The notes beneath the pieces were generated by a model. The model was given only the letters and a program-made list of their open reading frames with translations. It was not told the DNA's origin and did no database searches. This document shows, piece by piece, positions 27,986-39,089 of a stretch of DNA of 64,000 nucleotides (position 1 is its first letter; the number at the start of each line of letters is the position of its first letter). The position numbers and the translations under genes were made by a program. This DNA comes from Muribaculaceae bacterium (lineage in GTDB: Bacteria > Bacteroidota > Bacteroidia > Bacteroidales > Muribaculaceae), in the NCBI GenBank assembly GCA_011959405.1, contig BLLX01000002.1, positions 1 to 64,000 of the forward strand, given 5' to 3'.

Positions 27986-28555
27986 TTAATAATCCAGCAA
28001 CCGTCCGCCATCATTCCATTCTCCTATCATCTCCCCTTTTTCCGATGCTTCTATCAACTTATACAATCTTCTTTCAAACAACTCCAGGCATTTCTTATTG
28101 ACCTGAATAGTATCTATTCTGACCCGTTGATACAATTTCGGGAAACTTCGGAAATTACGCCATGCAACAGGATTTTTCTTAAACTCCGACATTATTTCCG
28201 GAATAATCTCAAATTCAGCATTAAGATCAGGACACACACGCCTTCCACTATCCGTCATAAGCCCCATGACTTCCAAACGCCGGCAACGCTCTTTGTTCAG
28301 TTCAGACCATTTGCTGCATTTTTTGCGCGGTCCAAAACGCTGTAGCGTAACTCCGTCAACCGTTTTGACGGTCGAATCTATCCATCCGAAACACAGCGCT
28401 TCTTCAACGGCATCCAGATACCTCATAATGCCCTCCGTCACCGTCCAGCCACGCTTTACCGCAAGCCAGCATTCCGACTCATGCGCATGGTGCTCCACAA
28501 GCCATTGCCGGAAACCATCCCGATCTGTAATCTGCAGAATGTTTTCTGGAGTCAT
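27986..28555 (-). CDS. YdeI/OmpD-associated family protein
   Basis: A 189-residue protein of the YdeI-like (COG4430) family. The N-terminal half has FRQWLVEHHAHESECWLAV and the signature YLDAVEEALCFGWIDSTVK, then FGPRKKCSKWSELNKERCRRL. The C-terminal helix region has a repeated Lys/Glu pattern. The family is widespread and biochemically undefined; the name comes from a loose association with bacteriocin tolerance. It follows tolC by 16 bases on the same strand, so it may be co-transcribed with the efflux operon. Confidence 0.85.
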   Translation of the reverse strand: MTPENILQITDRDGFRQWLVEHHAHESECWLAVKRGWTVTEGIMRYLDAVEEALCFGWIDSTVKTVDGVTLQRFGPRKKCSKWSELNKERCRRLEVMGLMTDSGRRVCPDLNAEFEIIPEIMSEFKKNPVAWRNFRSFPKLYQRVRIDTIQVNKKCLELFERRLYKLIEASEKGEMIGEWNDGGRLLDY

Positions 28556-28571
28556 GTAGGAGGACCTTATA

Positions 28572-29885
28572 TCAGCGTTCCAGACGGCCTGTCACACGCA
28601 TATATTCCACACAATATATGCGCAACTGTGTAGCCGCCTCGATCAGATTTGAGTATGATGTGTGCCACTGGCTCTGGGCATCAAGCAGATCGGTAAGCGG
28701 CGACATACCCAGATTATAGCTTGTGATGAGGTTCGACAGATTGAGACGAGCCTGCGACATGGCTATTCTGGCAGATTCAAGCAATTCGGATCCAGTGCGC
28801 ACATTGCTGATTGCCTGACGTATCTCAATGTTCATCAACTTCAAATTATCGTCAAGCGTGATGCGAGCGTTCTCCACATCAAGTTTAGCGTGCTTTACTT
28901 TGCGTATGCCTTCTCCCCAGTGCCAGAGCGGCACAGAAACCGATGCCATAAAGGACCAGCCGGTACCTTTAGTATTCTGCGAGAAAGGATAATAGTTACC
29001 GTCCGGTCCCTGTGCATAGCCCATGGTCTTTATATTGCCATACGCACTCCATCCGGCCTGAATACCAACTACCGGAAGAAAATCGGCACGGGTCATGTTG
29101 ACCTGCTGCCGCTTGGCTCTCACATCAGCCTGCAGCAATGCCGTTTCCGGTCTCATTTCCAGATTATAATTTTCCAGATCGGCAGGAATTTCCACAGGCA
29201 CATCGGCATCAGCCGGCTCTATATATGTATCAGGTTCAAGTCCCATCACATGGCACAGGCTCATGCGGCATAGATCAGCACCATTTTCAACCTGTCCGAG
29301 CTGATATTTCACCTGCGACCTGCGGGCTTCTATACGCAACAGATCATTTCGGGTGATCATGCCTGCGTCAAACGACGTGCGTGTCTGCGAATATGCAGTG
29401 TCAATCTGTGCAAGATAGCTTCGCATCATCTCCACCTTAGCCAACACTGCCACGTATGTCCAATAAGAACTCTCGGCATCGGCAATAACCTGCATCCGAC
29501 GTAATCTCAACTGCTCCTCGGCGGCTTCCACACCGATACCTGCCAGTTTATTGGCCGCAATGATCTTACCCCCGGCAAATACAGGCTGCGTAAGATTGAT
29601 ACCGGCCATATAGACACCTCTCAGTCTCAAAGTCATGCCCATGGCTTCAGTGTCCGGCAGACTTGTCAACGTGGTTGCACTGCCTGAAAAATTCGGGAAA
29701 TAAGCAGTACGAGCCACACCCCTGTTAAGTTTGGCCTGGGCAACGGCGTTGACCGCCACTTTCAGACCGGCATCAGTCGCAAGGGCGCGGACCACACAAC
29801 TGTCCACATTTACAGTCACTGCCATCATCATCACCGTCGATGACATGCAGGAAAGCGCAGCTATGATAATTGATTTCAGGTTCAT
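28572..29885 (-). CDS. TolC-family outer-membrane efflux channel
   Basis: A 437-residue outer-membrane factor that, with the two upstream gene products, forms a tripartite efflux pump. A signal peptide (about 1-22) leads into two TolC repeats of long helices: NRGVARTAYFPNFSGSA (about 54) and ADFLPVVGIQAGWSAYG (about 258), each followed by helical stretches such as LRLRRMQVIADAESSYW. The ATG shares its A with the pump stop codon (TAATG), so translation is coupled. Substrate unknown. Confidence 0.92.
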   Translation of the reverse strand: MNLKSIIIAALSCMSSTVMMMAVTVNVDSCVVRALATDAGLKVAVNAVAQAKLNRGVARTAYFPNFSGSATTLTSLPDTEAMGMTLRLRGVYMAGINLTQPVFAGGKIIAANKLAGIGVEAAEEQLRLRRMQVIADAESSYWTYVAVLAKVEMMRSYLAQIDTAYSQTRTSFDAGMITRNDLLRIEARRSQVKYQLGQVENGADLCRMSLCHVMGLEPDTYIEPADADVPVEIPADLENYNLEMRPETALLQADVRAKRQQVNMTRADFLPVVGIQAGWSAYGNIKTMGYAQGPDGNYYPFSQNTKGTGWSFMASVSVPLWHWGEGIRKVKHAKLDVENARITLDDNLKLMNIEIRQAISNVRTGSELLESARIAMSQARLNLSNLITSYNLGMSPLTDLLDAQSQWHTSYSNLIEAATQLRIYCVEYMRVTGRLER

Positions 29886-32800
29886 TATTCTGAAGGTTTC
29901 TTTATTCGGAAAAGGATAGAATAAAACAATGGCAGAAGCATAAGTGTAACCACCGTACCGACAAACAGCCCGCCGATCACCACCACGGCAAGCGAAGCAT
30001 ACATCGGATCGTTAATCAGCGGCACCATACCCACTATAGTGGTGAAAGACGCCAGCATGACAGGACGCACGCGGCTCAGCGTCGCATGTATCACAGCATT
30101 GTACAATGGCATGCCTTCCTCTGAATTAAGGCGGGTGATCTCATCAACAAGCACAATCGCATTCTTGACCATCATACCGATAAGTCCCATAAAGCCGAGG
30201 ATTGCCAAAAATGTAAACGGAGTGTCCGTAAGCAACAGCAGCGGCACGATTCCACAGAACACAAACGGGAAGCTGACCAGAACCACGATAAGTTTCTTCC
30301 AATTATCAAACAGCATCAGCAACACCACAAATATGATCAGAATCACAAACGGCAGGAAACCGAACACCTGCCCTATGGCTTCGTCGGCAGTCTCACCCTC
30401 TCCCACATAACGCAAGGAATACCCCTCAGGCAACTGGATGGCATCCACCTTTGACGATATATCGGCAAGGACTTTTGCCGGAGTTGCATCTGGATTAAAA
30501 GGATCAGGATCGCATTCCGCCTCAATGACACGCCGGCCGTTAAGACGCATGATCAGCGACTCGCTCCATTTCATAGAGGATGAGTCGGTCACATTGGCAA
30601 GCATCGTGGAGCGGAACATCCGCTGACGTATCTCATCCGCCGATGACGCTCCGGTCATCAGTCCAGACAGATCAGACGGATTAACGCCGACATTTGCAGT
30701 CGACCACACCGGAATAGTAGCAAGATCATCTATGCGTGATCCGTCAGGATTACGCAGCAGAATCTGCACCGGAACCATACGGTCCTGATCAGCCACCACA
30801 CCGACTGCCATCCCGTCCGATGCGGCTTTAAGCGCGTTGCCTACATCCGCACGGTTTACGCCTGCACGCTGAGCGGCCTCCTGCGAGAAACCGTAAGTAA
30901 GCTGATGCCCCCGCGGATTCCAGTTGTTTTGCACGGAATATGGATCGACATAAGGACTCTCACGCATGATTTTCTCCACTTGTGCCGACAGGTCACGCAA
31001 CACGGCAGGATCCGGACCGGCAAATTCCACCTCGACAGTATGCGACGTAGAAATGGAAAAATTATATTTACGGCTGCGTATATATGCATCGGGCGCTATG
31101 TCGCGCAACTTCTCCCGCAATGTGTTCTGCACGCGTAGCATTGTCCTGAAATCCTTGCAGTCGACAATCAGCTCCGCATAATTGTCACCGCCGATCGGTG
31201 CGGGACGCACTAAAGTGTAACGCGCAGGCACCCCTCCGGTATATGCGGCCACACGTTCCACATCGGGCCACGCCATAGCACTGTCGGCCAGTTCCAGAAT
31301 GCGTGTTTTCACCACATCCGGATCGCTCTGTGGCGGGAAATAGCACTCGACGACAAACTGCCTGTAGTCGAAATCCGGGAAAAACACATTGCGCACACGG
31401 CTCATACCGGCAACCGACAGTATAAGCAGCACAACCGCCGCTGCCAGCGACACCGCTTTATGCCCGATGAGCCATCGCAGCAATCTGGCGACAGCCCTAT
31501 TAAACACATTCGGCTTATCATTTTCCGCGGAATTATCGGAATCACTCACGACGCCGCTCTTGCCCAGCCAAGCGTCAGCACATACGGGCACCTGAATCAG
31601 CGCGAGCACCCAGCTGACAAGAAGACTCACGCAGATCACACGAAACAGATCACCGGCAAACTCGCCGGCCGATCCCGGACTCATATACACGGGAAGAAAC
31701 GTACAGGCAGCGATCACGGTGGCCCCGAGAAGCGGCATAGCCGTGTTGCGTCCTATACGATACAGATATGTATCACGTGGCAGCCCACGCTTCCGGTCAA
31801 CAAGAATGCCGTCCATTATCACCACTGCATTGTCGACCAGCATACCCATGGCCACAATGAATGCGCCGAGGGAAATACGCTGCAGGGTAGTGCCGAGACT
31901 CGACAATATCGGAAACGACAGAGCCACAGTCAGAACCAGACCGAATCCGATTATCACACCGCTGCGCCAGCCCATGGTGAACATCAGCACTACTATAACT
32001 ATAAGCACCGACTCCAACAGATTCAGCATGAATCCCTCAACGGCATCACTGACTTTGTCAGGCTGAAAAAATATTTTCTCCGCCTCCATTCCGGCAGGAA
32101 AACGTCGCATCACTTCCGCCACTTTGGCGTCGATAGCCTTACCGACCTCCGGCACAATGGCGGAATTTTCCAATGCCACGGCAAACGTAAGAGCCGGAAC
32201 GCCGTTTACATAAAAGGCATTACGCTGTGGGGTGGAATAAGTGCGGGTTATACGTGCCACATCAGCCAGACGGACCTTTTTCCCCTCCGGAGTGTCAAGC
32301 AACAGATTTGCGAGATCTTCTTCCGTTGCCACAGCATGGTCCACATCGACCGACACCCTATCAGGACCGGCGTTTATGCTTCCGGCGTCTATCGTCTTGG
32401 TAGCCGACTGCAACGCCATCATTACCTGTGTAGGCATCAGACCGTTGCGGGCAAGCTGATCCGGTGTGAACTCCACGTTGAGCACTTCTCCACGGGTTGC
32501 TCCTATGTTAATGCGTTTTACCCCCGGCACTGAAAGCAGCTCACGTCGCAGCAACTTGGCATATTTCTCCATCTCTGGATAATCATAGCCATCACCTTTG
32601 AACGCATAAAAGATGCCATAAACATCCATCATGTCATCCACGACAATCGGATCATAACATCCTTGCGGCAGCAGCATGGCCACGTCGCCCGCCTTTCTGC
32701 GTATCATATCGAAATGCTGTTCCAGTTCTTCCATCGGCATCTCGATATTGAACTCCACATTTATCAGAGCCTGCCCTGGGCGGCACTCCGTCTTGATCTT

Positions 32801-33040
32801 GCGTATGTCTGGCAACGAACGCATGGCATCCTCCACAGGCTGCGCCACCTCAAGCTCCATGGTATGCGTGTCGGCACCGGGATATATAAGCACCACGGAC
32901 GCCTGCTTCACCGGCACAGCTGGATCTTCCAGTTTAGGCATACGCACGTATGAGATAAATCCAAACAGGATTATTCCTGCCATGAGCGTCCAGAACAACG
33001 TCCGGCGCTGCATGAAAAATCGTGTCAGCCTTTCCATCAC
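29885..33040 (-). CDS. RND-family efflux transporter, inner-membrane pump
   Basis: A 1051-residue proton-driven pump of the AcrB/MexB superfamily. TM1 begins at about residue 14. Large periplasmic loops lie at about 35-330 and 560-870. The central TM bundle has GAFIVAMGMLVDNAVVIMDG (about 393-412) and the second half has GFMGLIGMMVKNAIVLVDE (about 955). The TM4 Asp of the proton relay is present in LVDNAVV. The periplasmic loop carries VPVKQASVVLIYPGADT. It overlaps the adaptor gene (ATGA) and tolC (TAATG). Divergence from AcrB suggests a non-drug RND of Bacteroidetes type; substrate unknown. Confidence 0.95.
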   Translation of the reverse strand: MMERLTRFFMQRRTLFWTLMAGIILFGFISYVRMPKLEDPAVPVKQASVVLIYPGADTHTMELEVAQPVEDAMRSLPDIRKIKTECRPGQALINVEFNIEMPMEELEQHFDMIRRKAGDVAMLLPQGCYDPIVVDDMMDVYGIFYAFKGDGYDYPEMEKYAKLLRRELLSVPGVKRINIGATRGEVLNVEFTPDQLARNGLMPTQVMMALQSATKTIDAGSINAGPDRVSVDVDHAVATEEDLANLLLDTPEGKKVRLADVARITRTYSTPQRNAFYVNGVPALTFAVALENSAIVPEVGKAIDAKVAEVMRRFPAGMEAEKIFFQPDKVSDAVEGFMLNLLESVLIVIVVLMFTMGWRSGVIIGFGLVLTVALSFPILSSLGTTLQRISLGAFIVAMGMLVDNAVVIMDGILVDRKRGLPRDTYLYRIGRNTAMPLLGATVIAACTFLPVYMSPGSAGEFAGDLFRVICVSLLVSWVLALIQVPVCADAWLGKSGVVSDSDNSAENDKPNVFNRAVARLLRWLIGHKAVSLAAAVVLLILSVAGMSRVRNVFFPDFDYRQFVVECYFPPQSDPDVVKTRILELADSAMAWPDVERVAAYTGGVPARYTLVRPAPIGGDNYAELIVDCKDFRTMLRVQNTLREKLRDIAPDAYIRSRKYNFSISTSHTVEVEFAGPDPAVLRDLSAQVEKIMRESPYVDPYSVQNNWNPRGHQLTYGFSQEAAQRAGVNRADVGNALKAASDGMAVGVVADQDRMVPVQILLRNPDGSRIDDLATIPVWSTANVGVNPSDLSGLMTGASSADEIRQRMFRSTMLANVTDSSSMKWSESLIMRLNGRRVIEAECDPDPFNPDATPAKVLADISSKVDAIQLPEGYSLRYVGEGETADEAIGQVFGFLPFVILIIFVVLLMLFDNWKKLIVVLVSFPFVFCGIVPLLLLTDTPFTFLAILGFMGLIGMMVKNAIVLVDEITRLNSEEGMPLYNAVIHATLSRVRPVMLASFTTIVGMVPLINDPMYASLAVVVIGGLFVGTVVTLMLLPLFYSILFRIKKPSE

Positions 33041-34113
33041 AAAAGATTGCCTACGTTTGTTTCTGATGCCGCTTCAATCACATTGACCTTCTCGCCGTCG
33101 ACAAGATGATGCACTCCGGCACGCACTATCCGGTCCGAGACTTCCAGTCCGGAAGTGATCAGCAATTTACCGCCGTTACACTGACCGGAAGCGACGACCT
33201 CGGTAGCATGAACCGTGGAATCTGACGGCTCAAAGGCCCAAACGAAACTGCGGCCGTCGCGCTCGAATACAGACCGGATCGGCACCTCCACAGCCTTGCT
33301 CCCAGATCCAGCAGTGACTATGTCAACCGTAAGATTCATACCAGGAGTCAGATTGACAGCCGATCCCGGCGAAAGTGTCAGTTTAAGCTGATACAGCTGA
33401 TTGTTGTCGGCACGTGGAGTGAGGCTCAGCATGTTCAACGGAAACGACATGCCAGGTCTCAAAGAAGATCTCCCCGTAAACGACATAAAATCGCCACGAT
33501 GAATATACTCGCTCACAGGCAGATCAACCACAACCTCCAGATGAGAGTTGTCCATCAGTTCAAACACAGGCGTGCCGGCATCGACCATTTCCGCCGGTTC
33601 AAAACTACGCTTGATTATATAACCGGACACCGGAGCATAAAGGCGGCAATATCGCAGCTTGTTCTCGTTCAATGCAAGCTGAAGCGACAACTGCTCCATT
33701 CCAGCTATGGACTTCTCATAATCATTCTCGCTCATACTGCCGGCTGCGTATATCTTCTTGCGCCGCTCGAACTCATCCATCATCTGCTTATGCTGCACAC
33801 GAAGCTGGCTCACGCCGAGCGCATAGTCCACCGTGTCCAGCACGGCCAACAACTGCCCGCGCTCCACATAATCGCCTTCCTTGACCAGTATGTTCTCAAT
33901 CTGACCTGCCGTTTTAAAACCTGTCGATATGGTGCGGGCTTCCTGAACCACAGCGGCAAAACTTTTCGAACTGGAATCTCCCGCCGCTTCCGGCTGAACA
34001 AGAAACACATTATGCACCACACGCGAAGAATTTTTATCACCACTGTTGCCTGAGCAGGAACAAAGAGCCGCCACTGCCATCGGCAATATCAAACGATTGA
34101 TTTTAAAAAGCAT
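33037..34113 (-). CDS. RND efflux periplasmic adaptor (membrane-fusion) lipoprotein
   Basis: A 358-residue adaptor bridging pump and TolC. The N terminus (about 1-20) ends in LCSC, a lipobox with C20 as the probable lipidated residue. The lipoyl half-motif GQIENILVKEGDYVERGQLLAVLD lies at about 68-91, a helical hairpin at about 95-150, and the matching half LYAPVSGYIIKRSFEPAE at about 165. A beta-barrel domain (about 200-290) and a membrane-proximal domain end the protein. It opens the operon and overlaps the pump gene by four bases. Confidence 0.93.
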   Translation of the reverse strand: MLFKINRLILPMAVAALCSCSGNSGDKNSSRVVHNVFLVQPEAAGDSSSKSFAAVVQEARTISTGFKTAGQIENILVKEGDYVERGQLLAVLDTVDYALGVSQLRVQHKQMMDEFERRKKIYAAGSMSENDYEKSIAGMEQLSLQLALNENKLRYCRLYAPVSGYIIKRSFEPAEMVDAGTPVFELMDNSHLEVVVDLPVSEYIHRGDFMSFTGRSSLRPGMSFPLNMLSLTPRADNNQLYQLKLTLSPGSAVNLTPGMNLTVDIVTAGSGSKAVEVPIRSVFERDGRSFVWAFEPSDSTVHATEVVASGQCNGGKLLITSGLEVSDRIVRAGVHHLVDGEKVNVIEAASETNVGNLL

Positions 34114-34141
34114 AATCCGAATTGTATTTTTTTCAAAGCCG

Positions 34142-34149
34142 CAAAGTTA
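34142..34149 (-). promoter_or_regulatory. -7 box of the RND efflux operon
   Basis: TAACTTTG on the minus strand, 28 bases before the adaptor start. The 204-base divergent region to mutA also holds the mutA -7 box. Confidence 0.5.
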
Positions 34150-34255
34150 CACATTTTCAACAACACCCGCGCTATTCCAAACACCATTACTTTTGGTCTA
34201 AAACTCCCAAAAGCCCATTTCCGCTTTTTTACATAGGTAATTCCGAAATTAGTTG

Positions 34256-34263
34256 TATATTTG
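34256..34263 (+). promoter_or_regulatory. -7 box of mutAB
   Basis: TATATTTG, 54 bases before the ATG at 34318. No TTTG at the -33 spacing. Confidence 0.5.
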
Positions 34264-34317
34264 CGGCAAATATGTTTGAAATATTCATTTTCACATACTC
34301 ATACCATAAATTTTATC

Positions 34318-36168
34318 ATGGCAGAACAAAAAGAAAAACTTTTTGAGATGTTCCCGCCGGTTTCCAGCGAAGAATGGCATGCAAAGGTCGATGCCGACCT
34401 CAAGGGCGTGCCTTTCGAAAAAAAACTGGTGTGGCGCACCAACGAAGGTTTTAATGTCAACCCGATGTATCGCAGGGAGGACATTGCCGACCTCAAAACC
34501 ACCAATTCATTACCGGGTGAATACCCCTTTGTACGCGGCACCCGCACCGACAACAACTGGTTCGTACGTCAGGAAATCATAGCCGGCTCTCCGGCCGAAG
34601 CCAATGCTAAAGCCATTGACGTTCTCGGCAAAGGCGTGACCTCTCTTGGCTTTCACGTATCTGATGTCAATGCCGAGACAGTAAGCACCTTGCTTGAAGG
34701 CATCAACCTCTCAGAGGTGGAAATCAACCTCAGTTGCTGCCACCGCAAGGCCGAGGAACTTACCAAAGTTCTGACAGACTATATCAAGGCCCACAATGCA
34801 GAATCCACATTCCATGGATCGATAAAATTCAATCCGTGGAAGCGTGATCTTAAAAAAGGTAAAAAATCGCCTGTCAACGCAGCAGAGACAGGCAAAAAGC
34901 TCATAGAACTGGCCGCCGGCATTCCCGGTCTGCACGTGCTGAGCGTAGACTCCGCAATGCTCACAAACTCCGGAGCCTACATATATCAGGAACTCGGCTA
35001 TGCTCTGGCATGGGGCGCCGAATGGCTCACACTGCTCACCGACGCCGGTCTGACTGTGGACGACATCGCTCCCCGCATAAAGTTCGACATGGGTGTCGGC
35101 ACCAACTACTTTATGGAACTTGCCAAATTCCGTGCCGCCCGCATGCTCTGGGCACAGATTGTAAAACAATACAATCCGTCAGCAGATTCTGTGTGCAAAA
35201 TGACAGTCCACGCCGAAACATCGCGTTTCAACCAGACGGTCTATGATGCACACGTCAATCTGCTTCGCAGCCAGACAGAAGCCATGAGTGCCGCTCTGGC
35301 CGGAGTCGACTCCATCACCGTCACCCCGTTTGACACACCGTACAAAACCCCTGATGAATTCTCCGAACGTATCGCTCGCAACCAGCAGCATCTGCTGAAA
35401 GAAGAGAGCCATCTGGACAAGGTGGTCGATCCCGCAGGCGGCTCATACTACGTTGAGACCCTCACCGCATCAATAGCTGCCGAAGCATGGAAACTGTTCC
35501 TTGGCGTAGAAGCCGAAGGCGGATTCGCCAAAGCTGTGGAAGATGGCAAAATCCAGGCCGCTGTCAATGAAAGCAATGCAAAACGCCATGCCGACATGGC
35601 ACGCCGCAAAGAAATCCTGCTCGGCACCAACCAGTATCCCAACATCAATGAAATGGCTGCTGAAAAAATTGTCGACACTCCCAAATGCGCACACTGCTGC
35701 GGCGGTCAGGACGAAAAAGGCGAAAATGCACTCAACACTGCCCGTCAGGCATCTGACTTCGAACAGTTGCGTCTGGCCACCGAGCATGCGGCAAACCGTC
35801 CAAAAGTATTCATGCTCACCATCGGCAATTTGGCCATGCGTCTGGCCCGCTCTCAGTTCTCCGGCAATTTCTTCGGATGCGCAGGCTATGAGATCATCGA
35901 CAACAACGGCTTCAAGACAATCGAAGACGGCATCGACGCAGCCATGGCACAGGCAGCCGACATTGTGGTTCTCTGCTCGTCGGACGACGAATACGCCGAA
36001 TACGCACCCGCCGCATTTAAATATCTCGACGGACGTGCAGAATTCGTTGTAGCCGGCGCTCCCGCCTGCACAGAAGAGCTCAAGGCCGCAGGAATCGAAA
36101 ACTTCATCCATGTGCGCAGCAATGTGCTCGACACTTTGCGCGCATTCAATGCCAAACTGCTCAAATAA
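34318..36168 (+). CDS. mutA: Methylmalonyl-CoA mutase small subunit
   Basis: A 616-residue subunit of the B12-dependent mutase interconverting succinyl-CoA and (R)-methylmalonyl-CoA, the key step to propionate in Bacteroidales. The N-terminal TIM-barrel-like domain has [19 protein letters not shown] (about 29) and [22 protein letters not shown] (about 258-279). The C-terminal B12-like domain (about 490-616) lacks the DxHxxG cobalamin motif, as expected for the non-catalytic subunit. The start at 34318 fits homologues; the frame is open upstream to 34261 but lacks conservation. mutB follows after 14 bases. Confidence 0.95.
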   Translation: MAEQKEKLFEMFPPVSSEEWHAKVDADLKGVPFEKKLVWRTNEGFNVNPMYRREDIADLKTTNSLPGEYPFVRGTRTDNNWFVRQEIIAGSPAEANAKAIDVLGKGVTSLGFHVSDVNAETVSTLLEGINLSEVEINLSCCHRKAEELTKVLTDYIKAHNAESTFHGSIKFNPWKRDLKKGKKSPVNAAETGKKLIELAAGIPGLHVLSVDSAMLTNSGAYIYQELGYALAWGAEWLTLLTDAGLTVDDIAPRIKFDMGVGTNYFMELAKFRAARMLWAQIVKQYNPSADSVCKMTVHAETSRFNQTVYDAHVNLLRSQTEAMSAALAGVDSITVTPFDTPYKTPDEFSERIARNQQHLLKEESHLDKVVDPAGGSYYVETLTASIAAEAWKLFLGVEAEGGFAKAVEDGKIQAAVNESNAKRHADMARRKEILLGTNQYPNINEMAAEKIVDTPKCAHCCGGQDEKGENALNTARQASDFEQLRLATEHAANRPKVFMLTIGNLAMRLARSQFSGNFFGCAGYEIIDNNGFKTIEDGIDAAMAQAADIVVLCSSDDEYAEYAPAAFKYLDGRAEFVVAGAPACTEELKAAGIENFIHVRSNVLDTLRAFNAKLLK

Positions 36169-36182
36169 ACCAACCACACACA

Positions 36183-38339
36183 ATGAGACCAGACTTTAAC
36201 AGCATAAACATAACTGCCGACGCATTCAGCGCCACCGCCAAGGCGGCCCCCGCAGTCGGCAAGACTGAGGAATGGCTCACTCCGGAACTTATTCCCGTCA
36301 AGCCGATCTACACTAAAGACGACCTTCAGGGCATGGAGCACCTCGACTACGTGGCCGGTCTTCCTCCGTTCCTGCGCGGTCCGTACAGTGGCATGTATGC
36401 CATGCGCCCATGGACCATCAGACAGTATGCCGGATTCTCCACCGCAGCCGAATCAAACGCGTTCTACCGCCGCAACCTCGCGTCAGGGCAGAAAGGCCTT
36501 TCAGTAGCCTTTGACCTGGCCACTCACCGCGGTTATGACGCCGACCACTCCCGTGTGGTGGGCGACGTAGGCAAAGCAGGTGTGAGCATCTGCTCGCTTG
36601 AAGACATGAAAGTGCTCTTCGACGGCATCCCCCTGAACAAGATGTCAGTGTCCATGACCATGAACGGAGCCGTGCTTCCGGTTCTCGCATTCTACATCAA
36701 TGCAGGACTCGAACAGGGAGCCAAGCTTGAAGAAATGGCCGGCACTATCCAGAATGACATCCTCAAGGAATTCATGGTGCGCAACACCTATATATATCCG
36801 CCGGAATTCTCAATGCGCATTATCGCCGACATTTTTGAGTACACATCTCAAAACATGCCGAAATTCAACTCCATCTCCATCTCTGGCTACCACATGCAGG
36901 AAGCCGGTGCCACATGCGACATCGAGCTGGCCTACACTCTGGCCGACGGACTTGAATATCTCCGTGCCGGTGTCAACGCCGGAATGGATATCGACGCATT
37001 CGCGCCGCGCCTGAGTTTCTTCTGGGCAATCGGCATGAATTTCTTCATGGAAATCGCCAAAATGCGCGCGGCCCGTATGCTCTGGGCCAAGATTGTAAAA
37101 CAGTTCAATCCCAAGAATCCCAAATCACTGGCGCTGCGCACACACTCCCAGACATCCGGCTGGTCTCTGACCGAGCAGGATCCGTTCAACAACGTGGGAC
37201 GTACCTGCATCGAGGCCATGGGAGCAGCCCTCGGCCACACCCAGTCACTCCACACAAACGCACTGGACGAAGCCATAGCCCTGCCCACCGATTTCTCCGC
37301 ACGCATAGCCCGCAACACCCAGATATATATTCAGGAAGAGACCTATATCACCAAAGAGATAGATCCATGGGCTGGCTCATACTATGTCGAAGCTCTCACC
37401 AACGAGATCGCACATCGTGCATGGCAGCACATTCAGGAGATCGAAAAACTCGGCGGCATGGCCAAGGCCATCGAAACCGGTCTGCCCAAACTGCGCATCG
37501 AGGAAGCCTCGGCACGAACACAGGCCCGTATCGACTCCGGCCGTCAGACCATCGTGGGCATCAACAAATATCGTCTTGACCACGAAGATCCCATCGACAT
37601 TCTGGAAATCGACAACACCCAGGTGCGCAAAGAGCAGATCGAACGTCTCGACAATCTCAAAGGCCACCGCGACGAAGCCGCCGTAAAAGCAGCTCTCGAA
37701 GCCATTACCGAATGCGTGCGCACCAAACAGGGCAATCTGCTCGACCTCGCAGTCAAGGCAGCAGGCCTGCGCGCCACTCTTGGTGAAATTTCCGATGCCT
37801 GCGAAGCTGTCGTAGGCCGTTATAAAGCTGTAATCAGAACTATTTCAGGCGTGTACTCTTCAGAAACCAAAAACGATGCAGATTTCGTCCGTGCCCGTCA
37901 TCTCACCGAGGAATTTGCGAAACGCGAGGGCCGTCAGCCCCGCATCATGATAGCAAAAATGGGTCAGGACGGACATGACCGCGGAGCTAAAGTCGTAGCT
38001 ACAGGCTATGCCGATTGTGGTTTTGACGTAGATATGGGGCCGCTGTTCCAGACCCCGGCAGAAGCCGCCCGTCAGGCAGTGGAAAACGATGTCCACATCC
38101 TTGGCGTCAGCTCTCTCGCCGCAGGCCACAAGACTCTGATTCCTCAGGTTATCGAAGAGCTCAAGAAGCTCGGCCGTGAAGACATCATGGTCACTGCTGG
38201 CGGCGTGATTCCCGCTCAGGATTATGACTTCCTCTATCAGGCAGGCGTATCCGCGATCTTCGGCCCCGGCACACGTATCCCCGTGTCTGCCATCAAGATG
38301 CTTGAGATTCTGGATCCCGAACTTGCCGACGTGAAATAA
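36183..38339 (+). CDS. mutB: Methylmalonyl-CoA mutase large (catalytic) subunit
   Basis: A 718-residue catalytic subunit. The TIM barrel binds the CoA substrate: [20 protein letters not shown] with the catalytic Tyr at about 60-79, and [20 protein letters not shown] at about 100. The C-terminal cobalamin domain has [20 protein letters not shown] at about 598, with the DGHDRG lower-axial His, then GVSSLAAGH and [12 protein letters not shown]. It is full-length and intact. No methylmalonyl-CoA epimerase or meaB chaperone gene adjoins it here. A strong hairpin terminator follows. Confidence 0.98.
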   Translation: MRPDFNSINITADAFSATAKAAPAVGKTEEWLTPELIPVKPIYTKDDLQGMEHLDYVAGLPPFLRGPYSGMYAMRPWTIRQYAGFSTAAESNAFYRRNLASGQKGLSVAFDLATHRGYDADHSRVVGDVGKAGVSICSLEDMKVLFDGIPLNKMSVSMTMNGAVLPVLAFYINAGLEQGAKLEEMAGTIQNDILKEFMVRNTYIYPPEFSMRIIADIFEYTSQNMPKFNSISISGYHMQEAGATCDIELAYTLADGLEYLRAGVNAGMDIDAFAPRLSFFWAIGMNFFMEIAKMRAARMLWAKIVKQFNPKNPKSLALRTHSQTSGWSLTEQDPFNNVGRTCIEAMGAALGHTQSLHTNALDEAIALPTDFSARIARNTQIYIQEETYITKEIDPWAGSYYVEALTNEIAHRAWQHIQEIEKLGGMAKAIETGLPKLRIEEASARTQARIDSGRQTIVGINKYRLDHEDPIDILEIDNTQVRKEQIERLDNLKGHRDEAAVKAALEAITECVRTKQGNLLDLAVKAAGLRATLGEISDACEAVVGRYKAVIRTISGVYSSETKNDADFVRARHLTEEFAKREGRQPRIMIAKMGQDGHDRGAKVVATGYADCGFDVDMGPLFQTPAEAARQAVENDVHILGVSSLAAGHKTLIPQVIEELKKLGREDIMVTAGGVIPAQDYDFLYQAGVSAIFGPGTRIPVSAIKMLEILDPELADVK

Positions 38340-38351
38340 TCGTCATACTGC

Positions 38352-38401
38352 ATAAACAAAGCAGCGTCGTAATTCATTAATTACGACGCTGCTTTGTTTA
38401 T
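38352..38401. terminator. Bidirectional terminator between mutB and the nitroreductase gene
   Basis: A perfect 23-base inverted repeat (38352-38374 and 38379-38401) with a CATT loop. The outer arms are A/T-rich (ATAAACAAAG and CTTTGTTTAT), so each direction gives a stem followed by T-rich sequence. It lies between convergent genes. Confidence 0.9.
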
Positions 38402-39076
38402 TTACCATACGTTATAGTGGATATTTTCCTGCCGGTATTTGTCTTTAGGACGATGGGACTCTTTGGGGTAGCCTATGGCTATGACATTGAGCGGAACAAT
38501 GTTGTCAGGAAGGCCGAATAGATTCACTATAAATTCCTCACGGTCTTTCTGCGGATAACATCCGCACCACACGGCACCCAGCCCCATAGCATGCGCGGAA
38601 AGCAATATATTTTCAGACACTGCAGAACAATCCTGTATCCAATACTCATTTAACGCGCCATCAAAAGCCGCAGACTTATCGCCGCACACAATTATGGCGA
38701 TCGGAGCACGCCCTACAGGCGCCCACGCCTTCGCCGCAGATCCAATGGACGCAATCAGACTGCTGTCATCCACCACTATAAACTTCCATGGCTGACGGTT
38801 TCCTGCCGTAGGAGCAGCCATACCGGCCTTCAGCAGCGAATCAACCGTCTCACTGCCCACGGCTCTATCGGCATACTCCCTTATGCTGGTACGCGATAAT
38901 ATCATATCGTATGCCGACGCAGAAGACACCCGCGAGGTTGCCGAAGTGATGCCGTCAGAAACGCCACGGCCTCCGCTGTGCGAATCCGTTTCGGCAGAAT
39001 CGCCAAATGTAATTTTAATCGAAAGCACCACAAGAGCCGTGGCTAAAAGTACGTTAACAAAAGCTGGAATCTTCAT
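38402..39076 (-). CDS. Membrane-anchored nitroreductase-family protein
   Basis: A 224-residue protein with an N-terminal hydrophobic segment (about 4-22, IPAFVNVLLATALVVLSI), then a Ser/Gly-rich linker (about 30-55) and a nitroreductase fold. The fold shows SRTSIREYADRAV (FMN-phosphate Arg, about 63), AAPTAGNRQPWKFIVV (about 86) and LSAHAMGLGAVWCGCYP (about 165). The start is at 39076; upstream codons overlap the neighbouring gene. The anchor suggests the domain lies outside the cytoplasm, unusual for this FMN family. It follows the FMN-binding/iron-sulfur gene on the same strand, the reading frames being 13 bases apart. Confidence 0.85.
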   Translation of the reverse strand: MKIPAFVNVLLATALVVLSIKITFGDSAETDSHSGGRGVSDGITSATSRVSSASAYDMILSRTSIREYADRAVGSETVDSLLKAGMAAPTAGNRQPWKFIVVDDSSLIASIGSAAKAWAPVGRAPIAIIVCGDKSAAFDGALNEYWIQDCSAVSENILLSAHAMGLGAVWCGCYPQKDREEFIVNLFGLPDNIVPLNVIAIGYPKESHRPKDKYRQENIHYNVW

Positions 39077-39089
39077 AGAATGATAACTA

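Noticed and set aside
31460..32533. 357-codon open frame opposite the RND pump
   Set aside because: Antisense to conserved transmembrane helices and without promoter or domain.
35470..36183. 237-codon open frame opposite mutA
   Set aside because: Antisense shadow of mutA; Cys/Phe/Val bias reflects reverse-complemented Ala/Glu codons.
38352..38401. Long perfect inverted repeat as a mobile-element end
   Set aside because: It is a single hairpin with a four-base loop between convergent genes, with no transposase or target duplication; a terminator explains it.
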